A stretch of DNA of 43,890 nucleotides from the NCBI RefSeq assembly GCF_963678635.1, contig NW_026971205.1, positions 1-43,890 of the forward strand, read 5' to 3'. Positions 43,387 to 43,890 of this stretch are shown here, in pieces. Position numbers and translations under genes: made by a program. Numbering within the stretch: the first letter of the stretch is position 1; each line of letters begins with the position of its first letter. This stretch comes from Symsagittifera roscoffensis. Lineage: Eukaryota; Xenacoelomorpha; Acoela; Convolutidae. The notes under the pieces are model-generated. The model had not been told where the DNA came from and ran no database searches. It was given only the letters and a program-made list of their open reading frames with translations.

Positions 43387-43890
43387 TTACAAGTACACAT
43401 TAATACGCCCCTCGTTGTTCTCGTCAATTTCATTATTCCAACCAAGTTGAGTGGCCAAATTCAAAATCGCGGGTTTTATTTGAGGACCATTTTCAGAATG
43501 ATTTCCTTTTCCAGTGATTATAACGAATCCTTCACAATCATTGTATGAGCAGCATCTAATGTAAAAATCTCTAGCTTCTTGACATGCTTCGCTTTTATTA
43601 TATCCGTGTAGATCCAATTCGGGATACCATGAATTTGGTCTTGATCTGTTCTTTCTAGTACTTTTTGCCGGAAGGCAGAAGTTTTTCTCAGAAAGAAGCC
43701 GCGACCCATTCCGATTAATCTGACGAGATCTTTCGACTTCCTCACGTTCTCTTGATGACGGCGGTTCAGTGGCACTATCTTCAATTTGTATTGATACCGA
43801 CTGCGAGTTTTCAAATACTGGTTTTGTGGCCGAAAATGAACCTCCTGCCCGAACTGCTCTTTTGTCGCGACAGCAGTATATAAAGCCTAG
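43387..43890 (-). CDS. Smr-domain protein, partial at window edge
   Basis: Open from the window edge to TAA at 43387, 167 residues visible. No in-frame ATG occurs between 43890 and the domain, so the start lies outside the window or in another exon. Residues ~1-90 form a polar linker rich in Ser, Arg and Glu (SSREREEVERSRQ, SRPNSWYP) and look disordered. Residues ~92-167 are a canonical Smr domain: LDLHG at 92-96, a helix with EACQEARDFYIRCC, ITGKGNHS around 125-132 (the conserved TGxGxHS), an alpha segment and final strand INVYL. Smr domains of this type are known as nicking nucleases or RNA-processing modules; function here is inferred. It is a paralogue of the 18872 gene (shared YP, LHG, DFY, GxGxHS, GW, ID, final I-x-V). 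The edge sequence holds tttatata-like text on the minus strand, but an ORF without ATG argues against a promoter there. Confidence 0.85.
   Translation of the reverse strand, partial: LGFIYCCRDKRAVRAGGSFSATKPVFENSQSVSIQIEDSATEPPSSREREEVERSRQINRNGSRLLSEKNFCLPAKSTRKNRSRPNSWYPELDLHGYNKSEACQEARDFYIRCCSYNDCEGFVIITGKGNHSENGPQIKPAILNLATQLGWNNEIDENNEGRINVYL

Noticed and set aside
43208-43548. Plus-strand frames antisense to the second Smr gene
   Set aside because: They are shadows of the Smr coding sequence and its 3' flank, with no protein-like features.
43518-43814. 98-codon minus-strand frame overlapping the second Smr gene
   Set aside because: In a different frame from the Smr domain, starts at TTG and is basic by codon shadowing; the Smr frame is open throughout.
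1-43890. tRNA, rRNA, snRNA or CRISPR loci
   Set aside because: No B-box-like ggttcgaatcc, no cloverleaf-like arrangement and no regular short repeats with spacers were found by eye on either strand.

Overview
This is an AT-rich (about two-thirds A+T by eye) eukaryotic segment, most likely from an invertebrate animal. The reasons are decayed eukaryotic mobile elements of three classes (an env-bearing Ty3/gypsy-type LTR retroelement, a hAT transposase and a MULE transposase), long low-identity non-coding stretches, kilobase-scale tandem duplications, and no bacterial operon structure, tRNA, rRNA or CRISPR. I could not place the species.

Layout. (1) Positions 1 to about 11.7 kb hold an old, stop-riddled LTR retroelement on the minus strand. 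Reading from high to low coordinates there is a gag-like stretch (11.7-9.8 kb), reverse transcriptase and RNase H (9.8-8.7 kb), integrase (8.7-7.6 kb) and an envelope-type region (6.8-1.1 kb). A ~2.2 kb part of the envelope region is tandemly duplicated, and a perfect 36-bp inverted repeat interrupts it at 2341-2452. (2) Positions 13.18-18.89 kb are a tandem array (family A, period ~1.55 kb, three units). The third unit is split by a 1.04 kb hAT transposase relic. The array ends inside the last codons of an intact intronless gene at 18872-19282 (minus) that encodes a membrane-anchored Smr-domain protein. (3) Positions 20.43-37.55 kb are a composite of two repeat families: X (1,054 bp, four tandem copies plus partial and dispersed ones) and Y (~3.4-3.6 kb, three copies), ordered X1-X2-X3-X4-X5-Y1-X6-Y2(with a 1.4 kb insert)-Y3-X7. 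Both carry open or decayed reading frames I do not recognise. (4) Positions 38.7-41.4 kb hold two tandem copies of a MULE transposase relic whose catalytic core is missing; the second copy has an internal 0.36 kb duplication. (5) Positions 41.4-43.4 kb are non-coding and rich in small structured repeats. The window ends inside a second Smr-domain gene (43387 to the edge, minus strand).

The only convincing intact host genes are the two Smr-domain genes. They are divergent paralogues with the same C-terminal ending. Everything else is mobile-element debris and segmental amplification. The most informative feature is the link between them: the array next to the first Smr gene was built from a segment whose breakpoint lies within that gene's coding sequence, so each array unit carries its last few codons and 3' flank. 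No defence, biosynthetic or other multi-gene system could be recognised.
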